Source: Propionibacteriaceae bacterium (GTDB taxonomy: Bacteria > Actinomycetota > Actinomycetes > Propionibacteriales > Propionibacteriaceae). Taken from it: DNA of 64,000 bases. The notes under the pieces were generated by a model. That model worked only from the letters and a program-made list of their open reading frames with translations, searched no databases and was not told the DNA's origin. The stretch covers positions 1 through 64,000 of the forward strand of contig JAISHO010000005.1 of the NCBI GenBank assembly GCA_031262485.1. The letters run 5' to 3'. Shown here one piece after another: positions 17,371-32,300 of this stretch. How positions within the stretch are numbered: position 1 is the stretch's first letter; each line of letters starts with the position of its first letter. The position numbers and the translations under genes were made by a program.

Positions 17371-20300
17371 ATGTTTCAAATTGTTGCGAACCGCGTCCGG
17401 CCTCGCCCGGGGGTTCGACGGAACGGGCGGAGTCACACCCGCTCGACGTCGGCCTCAGCACGGGCGTCGTTCCGCCGGGCTCTACGCAGGGCCCGCGGCG
17501 AGCTGTCCCGTGGCATGCTCGTCTTCCTGACGGCCAGTCTCACCGTCGGCTCCGCCATGGGCTTCATGTTCATCTCGGCGCCCAAAGCCGGGGCGGCGAC
17601 GACGACGGCGGACTACAGCCAGATCTTCTACTTCACCGACGTGCGCTGGTGGCACGACGCGGATCCAGGGGACGGGACGTGCGCGACCAGCGACACTGCC
17701 AGCGCCGACACGTCGCTCCATGGCGTGTGCACCCTGCTCGCGGCGACGGAGGAGGCGAACGCCTGGTCGGCCGCCCACCCCGACGACACGATCCTCATCA
17801 CACCAGCTGAGGCGAGCTCTGAGGGGTCGCTGACCGGTCTCGACCCGAGGAACGGCTGGGCCGTGCGGAAGGACAACTGGGCCATCGCCCCGCTCGACAC
17901 CACCTCCGAGGCCTCTCCCCGCTACGGCAACGATCCGAGCTTCGACGGCATGTTGGACGGCATGGACGGGTACCAGAGCGGAACCCTCGGCGTCATGGGA
18001 GGCGCCGGATCCGAGGCCTTCGGCAACCAGACGACTCTGCTCTACTTCACGGCTAACAACGTGACCATCGACCTGCAGAACCGAGTCGGCTTCTGGATCA
18101 GCGGCAGCCAGTGTTGGGACGCCCTCACCGCCGCCTCGTGCAGCGTGGTCATGGGCCTCAACGGCACGAACCAGATCCTGCAGAACTTCGGCACGGCCGA
18201 CACCGCCTCCCGCGACGGCGACGGCTACGGCCTCATGATGCTCAACTCCGAAGACAACGTCACCATCGGCCAAAACGCGCGCAACGTCACCGTCCGCAAC
18301 GGTTACATCGGCAATGCCCATACTGAAATCGCTGGGATGACCGGCGACACCGAGGCATGGACGAATGAACGCGGCATCACCGTCATCGGCGGCGCTGAGG
18401 ACATCACCGTCGACAATGTCGTCATCGATGGATTGGCTTCGGCCGGCGTCGCCATCCTCCCCAACGGGACGGACACGACCTCCTCGGTCACCCCGGTCAA
18501 GAACCTGACGATCAAGAACTCGACGATCTCGATGCAAGCCCGTCAAGACTACAATAACTATAGTTACCTGGGTGTCGGTGTCACCGGCCAGGTGGGGCGG
18601 AACTCCTCCAACGCGGAAGCCACCAACGTGGCGCCGGGGGTGGATGGTCTCCACATCGTCAACAATAAGGTGACTCAGTTCACCTTGCAGGGGTCGCGGT
18701 ACTTCGATGACGACGCCCCCGGGTCTCCCAGCTACAACATGCCGATCGACTTGTCGTACGTCAAGTTCACCGGCACGACGAACAACATCACGAATAACGT
18801 CTTCGAGTGGACCGATCCGCTCCGCAACTGGACGCCGGGCGCCGCCGACGCGAAATCCGTCATCCTCCTCTCCAATGTCGACGGCGAATTCGAGATCGCC
18901 GACAACGTCTTCAGGCATGACGACGCCTTGGCGAACCCGCAGTTCCCAGCCATCCGGATGGCTCGCACCGGCTCCTACTCCGGGACGATCGACCACGTCT
19001 GGATCCACGACAACGTCCTCGCCGGGTGGGGGTCCGCCACGAACAGCCGGGGCATCTACGCCGACGCCTACAGCTCCTCCGTCTACCCGACGTACACCGC
19101 CGAGCGCAACATCATGCCCGGCTCCCTCTCCGGCACCGCCGCTTCGATCGAGAACCAACCGGGCGCCACGAGCTCCAACCCGGTCGACAACGCCGGCACC
19201 TACGCCAACGCCCAGCCTAGCGGCGCGAACTCGATCCGCACCTGGTACCCCGGCGACGCCACGATCGACGGCAGCTATCTGACGGTGCCGCTCAACCCGC
19301 CGGACGGAGGGTCGGGCTCCGACCCGGTCTACCCCGTGCAGGTCGACGTCTACACCGGCGAGGCCGGCACGAACGCCTCCGGCATGGCCACCTATGTCGG
19401 GCGGGCCCAAGTCGAGTCCGCCGAGGCGACGAGCGTGACCTTGCCCTTCGCCTCCGGCGCGGCCGACCTCGTCCGTCTTCAGACGATCGACGCCAACGGG
19501 CTCTCCTCGCAGATGTCGCGGACGGCTGCGGTGGCCGGTGAGGACACTCTGGCGCCGATGTTGTGGATCGACAAGGTGGCCGACCAAGAGGCCACGACAT
19601 CGTTGCGCGCGATCCGCTTCACCCTCATGAGCTCGGAGCCGCTGACCGGCGGCGCCGGAGCCATCACGTCCGATCTCATCACGAACGACGGCACGGCCGG
19701 AGCCTGGCGTTCCGTCGACGTGCAGCCGCAGTCGAACAGCGCGGACAACACCCAGTGGACGATCACCGTCAAGGTCGACCGTTCCGGCACGGTCGTCCCC
19801 GTCATCGCGGCTGACGTCGTGACCGACTTGGCCGGCCTGGCCAACACGGCGACGAACACGGTCGGTTTGCCGAACCCGAACGATCCGTCCGATGAGAACC
19901 AATACACCCCGGCGTCCTTCCTTGGATCGCCAAACAATGATGGCGTCGGCTATCCGATCGACGCGCTGCCGGGCAATGACACGGTCAATTACCTATCTCC
20001 CCTGTCGATCACGGACACGACGGCGGAGGTCGATGAGCCCGACACAGCCGGCTACTACGTCGTCACCGTGCGGAACACCGATAATATCGCCACAGTCGCG
20101 CCGGTCGCCTATGTTTACATCCGCTCCGACCTCGGCGAACTGACGCCCGACTCGACGATCACACCCGATCCGAAGCAGACCGCGGCCGGCATCCTCGAGC
20201 CGATCGGCAACAACCCCGGCATCGGGGCGGTCGACCCCTACGGATCCACCGGCGACGCCACGACGATGGGGGTCATCGGCCCCGTCAACATCGACGTCGA

Positions 20301-23300
20301 CGTGCCGCTCCACCCGATCGACAACAATGTTCTCGACGGCACGCGCACCGTCGTCGTCCAGCCGCACGCCATCTCGGCCGATCCGAACTACGACGGCCTC
20401 GAGCTGGCGCCGGTGACGGTGACGGTGACGGACGACGACGCGCTCGTCTCCGGGGAGCTGTCGACGACGGGGGACAACGCCCCGTCTGACTGCACGACGT
20501 CGAACACGGTCGTCGCCGCGACTCCGCGCAACGCCGCCGGCGAGGCGGTCGCCAACGCGACCGTCACCGTGACCCTGCCGAAGAGGGTCAACCTCTCCAG
20601 TGACGACGACGCCTTGCCCGAGGGGGCCACCGCCGTCGTCAACGCGGATGGCACGACGACGATCACCGCCGTCACCGACGGCACCGGCACCTTGCCGCTC
20701 AAGATCGTCTCCTGCCGGGCCGGCACCTTCACCGTCACCGGGTCGGCTAAGGCGCCCGAGGTGACGTTGACGAGCACCGACGTCACGTTCGAGATCGTTC
20801 CGCTCGACCCGACGAAGTCGACGTTCCAGGTCTCTCAGACCGACGTCGCCGCCGACGGCACGGCCACGGCGACGATCACGGTGACGGCGAAGCGGGCCAA
20901 CGGCTCGGCCGCTCCCGACATCGTCACTCTGCTCGACCAAGCCACCACGACGGATGATCTCGGCACAGGTTCCATCTCCTCCTGGACCGAGAAGAACGTC
21001 GACGAGGGCGATGGCGTCTACACCGCAACGGTGTCTTCGAGCAAGATCGGTGACAAGGCTATTGCCACAACTGTAACGATAGAAGGTGTGACGACCGCTC
21101 TGGCAGCAGCCGGGACCGGCCTCGACGAGGCCCACTTCGTGGCGGGCGACCCGAGCGACATCACTGTCGCCATCGACAACGCCACGGCCCTCGCCGCCGA
21201 CGGGGCGCAAAGCCACGTCGTCACGGTGACCTTGGCCGACGTCAACGGCAACCCGGTCACGGGCAAGGCCGCCGCGCTCACCGCCGCCGCCGCTCCGGCC
21301 GCCGGCGTGACGATCTCCGCCTTCTCTGAGACGGAGACGGAGGGCACGTACACCGCGAACGTCTCCTCGACGTCCTCCGGCGACAAGACGATCACCGTCT
21401 CCTACGCCGGCACGGCCGACGCCGACACCGTCGTGGCCGTCTTCAAGGCGGGCGCTCCGGACGCGTCCCAATCGACCTTCGAGATCGAACCGGCGACGTC
21501 GGTGACAGCCGGCGACACGACCGGCTTCACCGGCACGCTGACCGTCCGCGACGCCAACGGCAACCTCGTCACTGGCACTCCCGTCGCCTTCAGCGGCGAG
21601 ACGGGCCTGACGGTGGCGCCGACCGCGACGACGACGGACGAGAACGGTGAGGCGACCGTCAAGCTGACCTCGCGTTGGGCCGACACCTACGACGTCTCCG
21701 CCTTCCTCGGCGACACGACGGGCGCGAAGGTCGGCGAGACGAAGACGGTCACCTTCGTTCCCGGCGCCGCCAGCGCCGAGCACTCGACCTTGACGGTGAC
21801 GACCGACGGCACCCGTGTCGTCGAGACCGATCTGACGCTCAACGACCCGACGACGCTCCACCAGGCCGCCGTCACCGTCCGCGATATCAACGACAATGAG
21901 ATCAGCGGGCAGGAGATCGTCTTCACGGTCACCGGCGCGACTCGCCTCATCGTCGACGGCGTCGAGACTTCCAACTCCGACGGTTCTCAGTTGACGATCG
22001 CCACGCCGAGCGACGCGAATGGGGTCGCCCGCCTGTCGGTCGCCTCGACGATCGCGGGTGAGGCGGAGATCACCGCCACGTTGGGCGGCACGGAGGTCAA
22101 GGACAGCCCGGCCGACGTCACCTTCGTCGCCTCCGATCCGGTGGCGGGGAACTCGCAGTTCTCGCTCACCATCACCGACACGTTGAAGACTTCGGTGATC
22201 GCCGACGGTGAAGAGTCGTACACCGCCCGGGTGCTCGTGCGCGACGCCAATGGCAACCATGTCGGCGGTGTCACCGTCGACTTCGACGCCGCCACCGGCG
22301 CGCTCGTGACGAACGCCTCCGGCACGGCCGTCAACTCGGCTGTCTCGAACAACGATCCGACATCGCCTGATTACGGGTACGCCGAGGTCTTCATCACCGC
22401 GACGAAGGCGGGCAGCTACGCCGTCACCGGCAAGATCGCCGGCACGGATCAAGAATTCAGCCCGTCGAACGCCATCTTCGGGGCGGGCCCGGCCAGTGCC
22501 GAGCACTCCTCGATCGCCGTCACGACGACCGGGTCCAAGACGGCCGACGGCGCGGATTACCACGTCGTCGTCGCGACGGTGCGCGACGCCAATGACAACG
22601 TCGTCGCCGACGCCCCGGTGACCTTCGAACTGGGCGACCTTGTGACGATCAGCAAGAGCGACGACGTCACCGACGCGAATGGCACGATCACCCTGCACCT
22701 CGCCTCCACGGCGGTGGGGACCTTCGAGGTCGCCGCGCTCGTCGGCGACGTCGATGTGACGAACTCGCCGGTCGAACTGACCTACGCCGCCGGAACGCCG
22801 GCCGCCGCGACGCTCGACGCCGCGCCCAGCCCGTTGACCGTCGGGAGCGTCTCGACGGCGACGGCGACGGTGACGGACGCCGACGGGCACCCGGTGCCTG
22901 ACGTCCAGGTGTCCTTCTACATCACGAGCGGCGCGGCCGTCTTCGGCACGGATTCCACCGCCACGGCGACGACGATCACGGCCCCGACGAACACGGCCGG
23001 CAAGGCGATCGTCTCCGTCTTCGATCTGACGGCCGAAGAGGTGACGGTGACAGCTGCCGTCCCCGGCGTCGTGGCTCAGCCGATGGCGACGATCGTCTAC
23101 GAGACGGCGACCTTCTCGGCGGCCAACTCGTCCTTCGCTGTCGTCCCGACGACGGAGAGCGCCACGGAGGTCGTCGCCGATGGGATCGACTCGTGGACCG
23201 GCCAGCTCGTCGCGCGCGACGTCTACGGCAATGTGTTGACGAATCTCGACACGTCGCTCATCGAGTTCACCGCCTCGTCGACCGAGGTGACGGTCTCGCC

Positions 23301-26300
23301 GACGGTCACGCTCGACAAGGCCACTGGCGCCTATGAGGTGACGTTCACCTCCCAGAAGGCGCTCGACGGCACGGCGTCGACCGCAATTGTAACGTTCAAT
23401 AAGCAAGCTGTCGGTCAATCAGAGCCGATTCCGTTCGTCGCTGGCGAGCCCGACCCGTCCAACTCGACGCTCGTGCTCGACACGACGAAGACGCCCGTCG
23501 GCCAGTCGGTCACGGCGACCGCCACGATCCTCGACGCGAACGACAACCCGGTCAAGGACGTCGAGGTGACCTTCGCGGCCACCGGTTCGGCGACCTTCAC
23601 CGACGACGTCGTCACCCTGAAGACGAACGCGGACGGCGTCGCCGAGGTGACGCTGACGGACGCGGTCGCCGAGGCGGTCGACGTGTCGGCGACGATCTCC
23701 ATCAAGGGGGCCGACACGCCGATCGGTCAGACGCGGACGGTCACCTTCGAGGATGTGACGGCGCCGACGGCTCCGGTCATCACCGCCCCGGTCACGGGCG
23801 CGGCGGTGACGACGACGACGCCGACGATCACCGGCACGGGCGAGGTCGGCGCCACGGTCGTCGTCAAGGATGGCTCGACGGTCATCTGTGAGACGACGGT
23901 CGGCGAGGACGGCGCATGGACCTGCCCGGTGACGACCCCGCTCGCGCAGGGCGCGCACTCCATCACTGCGACCTTGGAGGACGCCGCCGGCAATGAGTCG
24001 GCTCCGTCCGCCGCAGTCGGCTTCACGGTCGACAGCATCGCTCCGGCGGCCCCGTCGATCGACACGGCCAACGCCACGACGATCGGGGGCCAGGGCACAC
24101 CGGGATCCATCGTCACGGTGACGGTCCCCGGTGTCGAGGAGCCGCTGACGGCGACGGTCGGCCCGGATGGCGCCTGGTCGGTTGCCACGCCTGAGGGCGC
24201 GACCGACGGCGGCGAGATCACTGCGGTCGCCTCCGACGCCGCTGGGAACACGTCTGATCCCACGACGAAGGTCATCGATCTGACGGCCCCGGAAGTTCCA
24301 GTGATCTCGACGGCGAACGCCACGACGATCGCTGGCACAGCGGAGCCGAATTCGACGGTGACGATCACGGTTCCTGGTGTCGAGGAGCCGGTGACGGTTC
24401 CGGTCGATGCTGAGGGCAAGTGGTCGGTCACGACGCCTGAGGGCGCCACGGATGGGACCATTGCCGTGACGGCGACGGACCCGGCGGGCAATGTCTCGCC
24501 GGAGGCGACGGCGACGCTCGATGTCTCGACCCCGGCCGCGCCGGCGATTGCGACGGCGAATGCCACGACGATCGCTGGCACAGCGGAGCCGAATTCGACG
24601 GTGACGATCACGGTGCCGGGGATCGCTGATCCTGTCACGGTGCCGGTCGATGGCACCGGAAACTGGTCGATCCCAACGCCTGAGGGCGCCACGGATGGTG
24701 AGGTCTCTGCGACGGTGACGGACGCGGCGGGCAATGTGTCCCCAGCGGCGACGGCCACTCTCGATGTGGGGGTGCCGGGAGCCCCGGTGATCTCGACGGC
24801 GAATGCCACCGAGATCGCTGGTACCGCGGAGCCGGGTTCGACGGTGACGATCACCGTCCCGGGTGTCGCTGATCCCGTCACGGTTCCGGTCGGTGAGGAT
24901 GGCAAGTGGTCGGTTGAGACGCCTGCCGGCGCGACCGATGGACAAATTGTCGTGACGGCGACGGATGCCGACGGCAACGTCTCGCCGGAGGCGACGGCGA
25001 CGCTCGATGTGTCGACCCCGGCCGCTCCGGTGATTTCGACGGCGAATGCCACGACGATCGCGGGCACGGCGGAGCCGAATTCGACGGTGACGATCACAGT
25101 TCCTGGTGTCGAGGAGCCGGTCACAGTTCCGGTCGATGCTGAGGGCAAGTGGTCGGTTGAGACGCCCGAGGGCGCCACGGATGGGCAGATTTCTGCGACG
25201 GTGACGGATCCGGCGGGCAATGTGTCGCCGGAGGCGACGGCGACCCTCGATGTCTCGACCCCGGCAGCTCCGGTGATTTCGACGGCGAATGCCACGACGA
25301 TCGCGGGCACGGCTGAGCCGAATTCCACGGTGACGATCACGGTGCCAGGGATCGCTGATCCTGTCACTGTGCCGGTCGATGGCACCGGCACGTGGTCGAT
25401 CGCGACGCCGGAGGGCGCCACCGATGGCCAGATCTCTGCGACGGTGACGGACGCGGCGGGCAATGTCTCCCCAGCGGCGACGGCCACCCTCGATATCGGC
25501 GTTCCGGATGTTCCGGTGATCTCGACGGCGAATGCCACGACGATCGCGGGCACAGCGGAGCCTGGTTCGACGGTGACGATCACGGTGCCGGGTGTCGAGG
25601 AGCCGGTCACGGTTCCGGTCGACGATGAGGGCAAGTGGTCGGTTGAGACGCCTGATGGCGCGACCGATGGTGACATCGTCGGGACTGCCACGGACGCGGC
25701 GGGCAATGTCTCGCCGGAGGCGACGGCGACGCTCGATGTGTCGTCGCCGAGCGCTCCGGTGATCTCGACGGCGAATGCGACGGAGATCGCGGGCACAGCG
25801 GAGCCGAATTCCACGGTGACGATCACCGTGCCCGGTGTCGAGGAGCCGGTGACGGTTCCGGTCGATGGCACCGGCAACTGGTCGATCACCACGCCGGAAG
25901 GCGCCACGGATGGTGAGATCTCTGCGACGGTGACGGATGCGGCGGGCAATGTCTCGCCGGAGGCGACGGCGACGCTCGATGTCTCGACCCCGGCCGCGCC
26001 GGTGATTGCGACGGCGAACGCCACGACGATCGCTGGCACAGCGGAGCCGAATTCGACGGTGACGATCACGGTGCCGGGGATCGCTGATCCCGTCACGGTT
26101 CCGGTCGACGGCACGGGCAACTGGTCGATCACCACGCCGGAAGGCGCGACCGATGGTGAGGTCTCGGCGACGGCGACGGATCCTGCGGGCAACGTTTCCC
26201 CGTCGGTGACGGCGACGCTCGATGTGTCGACCCCGGTCGCTCCGGTGATTTCGACGGCGAATGCCACGGAGATCGCGGGCACGGCTGAGCCGAACTCCAC

Positions 26301-29300
26301 GGTGACGATCACGGTGCCGGGTGTCGAGGAACCGGTCACGGTTCCGGTCGATGCTGAGGGCAACTGGTCGGTTGAGACGCCGGAGGGCGCCACGGATGGG
26401 CAGGTCTCTGCGACGGTGACGGATGCGGCGGGCAATGTGTCCCCAGCGGCGACGGCCACCCTCGATGTGACTGTTCCGAGCGCTCCGGTGATCTCGACGG
26501 CGAATGCCACGGAGATCGCTGGCACCGCTGAGCCGAATTCGACGGTGACGGTCACCGTCCCAGGGATCGCTGATCCCGTCACGGTTCCGGTCGACGGCAC
26601 GGGCAACTGGTCGATCACCACGCCGGAGGGCGCCACCGATGGGCAGGTCTCTGCGACGGTGACGGACGCGGCGGGCAACGTCTCCCCAGCGGCGACGGCC
26701 ACCCTCGATGTGGGGGTGCCGAGCGCTCCGGTGATCGAGACGGCGAACGCCACCGAGATCGCAGGCACAGCGGAGCCGAATTCCACGGTGACGATCACGG
26801 TTCCTGGTGTCGATGAGCCGGTGACGGTTCCGGTCGACGCCGAGGGCAAGTGGTCGGTTCCGACGCCGGAGGGCGCGACCGATGGTCCGATCTCTGCGAC
26901 GGTGACGGACGATGAGGGCAACGTCTCTCCAAGTGCGACGGGCACGATCGATGTGACGATCCCGGACCCGCCGGTGATCGAGACGGCCAATGCCACCGAG
27001 ATCGGTGGCACCGCTGAGCCGAATGCGACATTGACGATCACTGTTCCGGGCATCGAGGAGCCGATCACGGTTCCGGTCGATGCTGAGGGCAACTGGTCGA
27101 TCTCGACGCCGGAGGGCGCCACGAGTGGAAGCATCGTCGTGACGACGGCGACCGATGGGGCGGGCAACGTCTCGGAGGAAGCGACGGCCACGCTCGACAT
27201 CGTCGCTCCGGCTGCTCCGGTGGTCGAGACGGCGAATGCCACGACGATCGCGGGCACGGCTGAGCCGAATTCCACGGTGACGATCACGGTGCCGGGTGTT
27301 GAGGATCCGGTGACGGTTCCGGTTGACGCTGAGGGCAACTGGTCGGTTGAGACCCCTGAGGGCGCCACCGATGGTGACATTGTCGTGACGGCGACGGACG
27401 CTGCGGGCAATACGTCCCCGGAGACGACCGTTCCGCTCGACGTGTCGACGCCGGAGGCTCCAGAGGTGACGACGGCGAATGCCACGACGATTGCGGGTAC
27501 GGCGGAGCCGAACTCCACGGTGACGATCACCGTTCCTGGTGTGACCGAGCCGATCACGGTTCCGGTCGACGCCGAGGGCAACTGGTCGGTCACGACGCCT
27601 GAGGGCGCCACCGATGGTGACATTGTCGTCACGGCGACGGATCCGGCGGGCAATGTCTCCCCGTCGACGACCGTTCCGCTTGATGTGTCGACGCCGGAGG
27701 CCCCGGAGGTCACGACGGCCAACGCCACCGAGATCGCTGGCACCGCTGAGCCGAATTCGACGGTGACGATCACCGTTCCTGGTGTGACCGAGCCGATCAC
27801 GGTTCCGGTTGACGCGGAGGGCAACTGGTCGGTCACCACGCCGGAGGGCGCGACCGATGGTGACATCGTGGTGACAGCGACGGACGCTGCGGGCAACGTC
27901 TCCCCGGAGACGACGGTCCCGCTCGACGTATCCACGCCGACTGCCCCTGAGGTGACGACAGCGAACGAGACTGAGATCGCGGGTACAGCCGAGCCGGGTT
28001 CGACGGTGACGATCACCGTTCCTGGTGTGACCGAGCCGATCACGGTTCCGGTCGATGCTGAGGGCAACTGGTCGGTTGAGACGCCGGAGGGCGCGAGCGA
28101 TGGCGAGATCGTCGTGACGGCGACCGATCCGGCGGGCAACGTCTCTCCCGAGACGACCACCACGCTCGATGTGTCGACCCCGACGGCGCCGGTGGTCTCG
28201 ACGGCCAACGCCACGGAGATTTCGGGTACGGCCGAGCCGGGTTCGACGGTGACAATCACCGTTCCTGGCGTCGATGAGCCGGTCACCGTTCCGGTCGACG
28301 AGAATGGCAACTGGTCGGTTGAGACGCCGGAGGGCGCGACCGATGGCGAGATCGTCGTGACGGCGACCGATCCGGCGGGCAACGTCTCTCCCGAGACGAC
28401 CGCGACGCTTGACGTCTCGACACCGGATGCCCCAGAAGTCTCGACGGCGAATGCCACGGAGATCGCTGGCACAGCTGAGCCGGGTTCGACGGTGACGATC
28501 ACCGTTCCTGGTGTGACCGATCCGGTGACGGTTCCGGTCGACGGCGAAGGCAACTGGTCGGTCCCGACGCCGCAAGGCGCCACCGATGGTCAGATTGTCG
28601 TGACGGCGACGGATCCGGCGGGCAATGTCTCGCCGGAGACGACGGCGACCCTTGACGTCGGTGTTCCTGCCGCTCCGGTGGTCGAGACGGCGAACGCCAC
28701 GGAGATCGCTGGCACGGCGGAGCCGGGTTCGACGGTGACGATCACCGTTCCTGGTGTGGCCGATCCGGTGACGGTTCCGGTCGACGGCGAAGGCAACTGG
28801 TCGGTCCCGACGCCGCAAGGCGCCACCGATGGTCAGATTGTCGTGACGGCGACAGATGACGAGGGCAACGTCTCTCCGTCTGCGGTGTCGACGATCGATG
28901 TGACGATCCCGGATCCGCCGGTGATCGAGACGGCGAACGGCACCGAGATCGCGGGCACGGCTGAACCGGGCACGACGTTGACGATCACTGTTCCGGGTGT
29001 CGAGGAGCCGATCACGGTTCCGGTCGATGCTGAGGGCAACTGGTCGATTCCGACGCCGGAGGGCGCCACGAGCGGAAGCATTGTGGTGACGACGGCGACC
29101 GACGGGGCGGGCAACGTCTCGGCGGAGGCGACGGCGGATCTCGACATTCTCGCTCCGGATGCTCCGGTGGTCGAGACGGCGAATGCCACGGAGATCGCGG
29201 GCACCGCTGAGCCGAACTCCACGGTGACGATCACGGTTCCTGGTGTGGCCGATCCGATCACGGTTCCGGTCGACGCCGAGGGCAATTGGTCGATCCCGAC

Positions 29301-32300
29301 TCCGGAGGGGGCCGCGGATGGCGACATCGTCGTCACAGCGACGGATGCTGCGGGCAATGTCTCTCCGGAGACGACCGTCCCGCTCGATGTCTCGACCCCG
29401 ACCGCGCCGGAGGTCGAGACGGCTAACGCCACGGAGATCGCTGGTACGGCGGAGCCGGGTTCGACGGTGACGATCACGGTGCCGGGCGTCGATGAGCCCA
29501 TCACCGTCCCGGTTGATGAGAATGGCAACTGGTCTGTTGAGACGCCTGAGGGCGCCACGGATGGTGACATCGTCGTGACGGCGACGGACGCTGCGGGCAA
29601 TACGTCCCCGTCGACGACCGTCCCGCTCGACGTGTCGACGCCTGAGGCCCCGGAGGTCGAGACGGCCAACGCCAGCGAGATCGCTGGTACGGCGGAGCCG
29701 GGTTCGACGGTGACGATCACGGTGCCGGGTGTCGATGAGCCGATCACCGTCCCGGTTGATGAGAATGGCAATTGGTCTGTTGAGACGCCTGAGGGCGCGA
29801 CCGATGGTGACATCGTGGTGACGGCGACGGATCCGGCGGGCAACGTCTCTCCGGAGACGACCGTTCCGCTCGATGTCTCGACGCCGGATGCCCCTGAGGT
29901 CTCGACGGCGAATGCCACAGAGATTTCTGGTACGGCTGAGCCCGGTTCGACGGTGACGATCACCGTTCCGGGTGTCGATGAGCCCATCACCGTCCCGGTC
30001 GATGACGAGGGCAACTGGTCGGTCCCGACGCCGCAAGGCGCGACCGATGGTGACATTGTCGTGACGGCGACGGATCCGGCGGGCAACGTCTCTCCGGAGA
30101 CGACCGTCCCGCTCGACGTGGTCGTGCCGGAGGCGCCGCAGGTGAACCCGTCCGACGGTTCGGAGGTCTCGGGTGTCACCGAGCCGGGTTCGACGGTGAC
30201 GGTGACGGATGCGGACGGCAACGTTCTGTGCACGGATGTGGCCGATCCGGTGACGGGCGAGTACTCCTGCGAGCCGCAGCCCACGCCGGCCGACGGCGAG
30301 GAGCTGACGGTGACGACGACGGACCCGGCGGGCAACACGTCCCCGGCGACGTCGGTGACGGTCGACTCGACGGCCCCGCAGGCCCCGGTGGTGGATCCGT
30401 CGAACGGCTCCGTCATCTCGGGCACGGCCGAGCCGGGTTCGACGGTCGACCTCAAGGACACCTTCGGCAACACCCTCTGTTCGACTCCGGCCGATCCGGT
30501 GACCGGCGCGTTCTCTTGCGCGTTCGATCCGGCCCTGCCGGACACGGGCGTCGTCCTCGTGACGGCCACGGACGCGGCGGGGAACACCTCCCCGGAGGCG
30601 TCGGTGACCATCGACGGATCCGCCCCGGCGACTCCGACGGTCGATCCGTCCGACGGTTCGACGATCTCGGGCACAGCCGAGCCGGGCACGACGGTGACGG
30701 TGACGGATGCTGACGGCAACGTTCTGTGCACTGATGTGGCCGACGCGACGACGGGCGAGTTCTCCTGCCAGCCCCAGCCCACGCCGGCTGATGGCGACGT
30801 CGTCACTGTCACGTCGACGGACGAGGCGGGCAACGTCTCGCAGCCGCCGGCCACGGTGACGATCGACTCGGTCGCTCCGGCGGCCCCGCAGGTGACGACG
30901 GCCAACGCCGCCACGATCGCGGGCAAGGCCGAACCGGCCAGTGTCGTGACCATCACGGTCCCCGGCGTCGACGAGCCGATCACGGTTCAGGCCGACCTCA
31001 ACGGCAACTGGTCGATCCCGACCCCGGCCGGCGCTGAGAACGGCGACCTCGTCGTCACGGCGACGGACGCCGCGGGCAACGTCTCTGATGAGACGGTCGC
31101 TCCGCTCGACGTCACGACCCCGGGCGCTCCGGCGGTCGCGGTGGCGAACGCCACGGAGATCTCCGGGCGGGCCGAGCCTAATTCGACGGTGACGATCACG
31201 GTGCCAGGTGTGGCTGACCCGATCACCGTCCCGGTCGACGAGAAGGGCAACTGGTCGGTTCCGACGCCGGCCGGCGCCCAGGACGGCGAACTGGTCGTGA
31301 CCTCGACGGACGCGGCGGGCAACGTCTCTCCGGAGACGAAGGCCACGCTCGACGTCGGCGCTCCGGTCGCTCCCGTCGTCCAGCCGACGGACGGGATCAC
31401 GATCACGGGTGTCGCTGAGCCGGGTTCGACGGTCACGGTGACTGATGCGGATGGCACGGTCCTGTGCGAGACGACGGCCAACGAGGCCAGCGGGGCGTTC
31501 TCCTGCTTCCCGACGCCGCTGCCGGATCTCGGCGACGAGGTCGCGGTGACCTCGACGGACAAGGCGGGCAACGTCTCACCGTCGACGACGGTGACGATCG
31601 GCTCCGGCGTCCTCGACCTGACGGATTCGGAGATCGACAACACGGTCGCCGGGGTTGAGACGGGCGGCATCGCCCGGGTCGCCGACGACGCGGACACCTT
31701 TGTCGTGACGATCAGCTTGGCCGATGGCCTCGGGCAGCCGATGACCGGTTTGGCCGACCATCTGACGATCGAGGTTCCGGCCGACACGACGGTCACGGCC
31801 ATCGTCGACAACGGCGACGGCACCTACACGGCGCTGCTCCGTTCGGCGGTGCCGACGACGAAGGCGGTCATCGCCTACTACGACGGCAACCAGATCGGCG
31901 AGGTCATGGAGGCGCAGTTCATCGGCGCCGAAGTGGAGAAGCCGGTTCTTCAGCAGGGCACGGAGCAGGTCATCATCGGCCTCAACTTCCGTCCCGGCGA
32001 GACGGTCACCGGCGTCATCCACTCGACACCGATCGAGTTGGGCTCCGTCGTCGCCGACGCCAACGGTGTCGCCACCTTCCGGACGGTTCTGCCGGCCGAC
32101 TTCGAAGTGGGCGCCCACACGGCGACTCTGACCGGCGAACTGTCCGGCGCCGTCGAGGTTCCCTTCGAGGTGACGTCGACGCCGGTGCTGCCGGTCGTCA
32201 TCCCGGACACGGGCAACACGGTGGGCCCCTGGCTCATCGGCGGGACGGTCCTCGTCCTCGCGCTCGGCGCCGGGTTCCTCCTCCTCGGTGGGCGACGTCG

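Noticed and set aside
23419..30036. Very long open frames (up to about 2200 codons) on the minus strand opposite the giant gene
   Set aside because: They mirror the 243-bp repeats: a stop-free unit whose length is a multiple of three stays open on the other strand. Their translations are repetitive, with no ribosome sites or domains.
24289..30126. Tandem repeats as a CRISPR-like or satellite array
   Set aside because: Units are 243 bases, coding, contiguous and without spacers.
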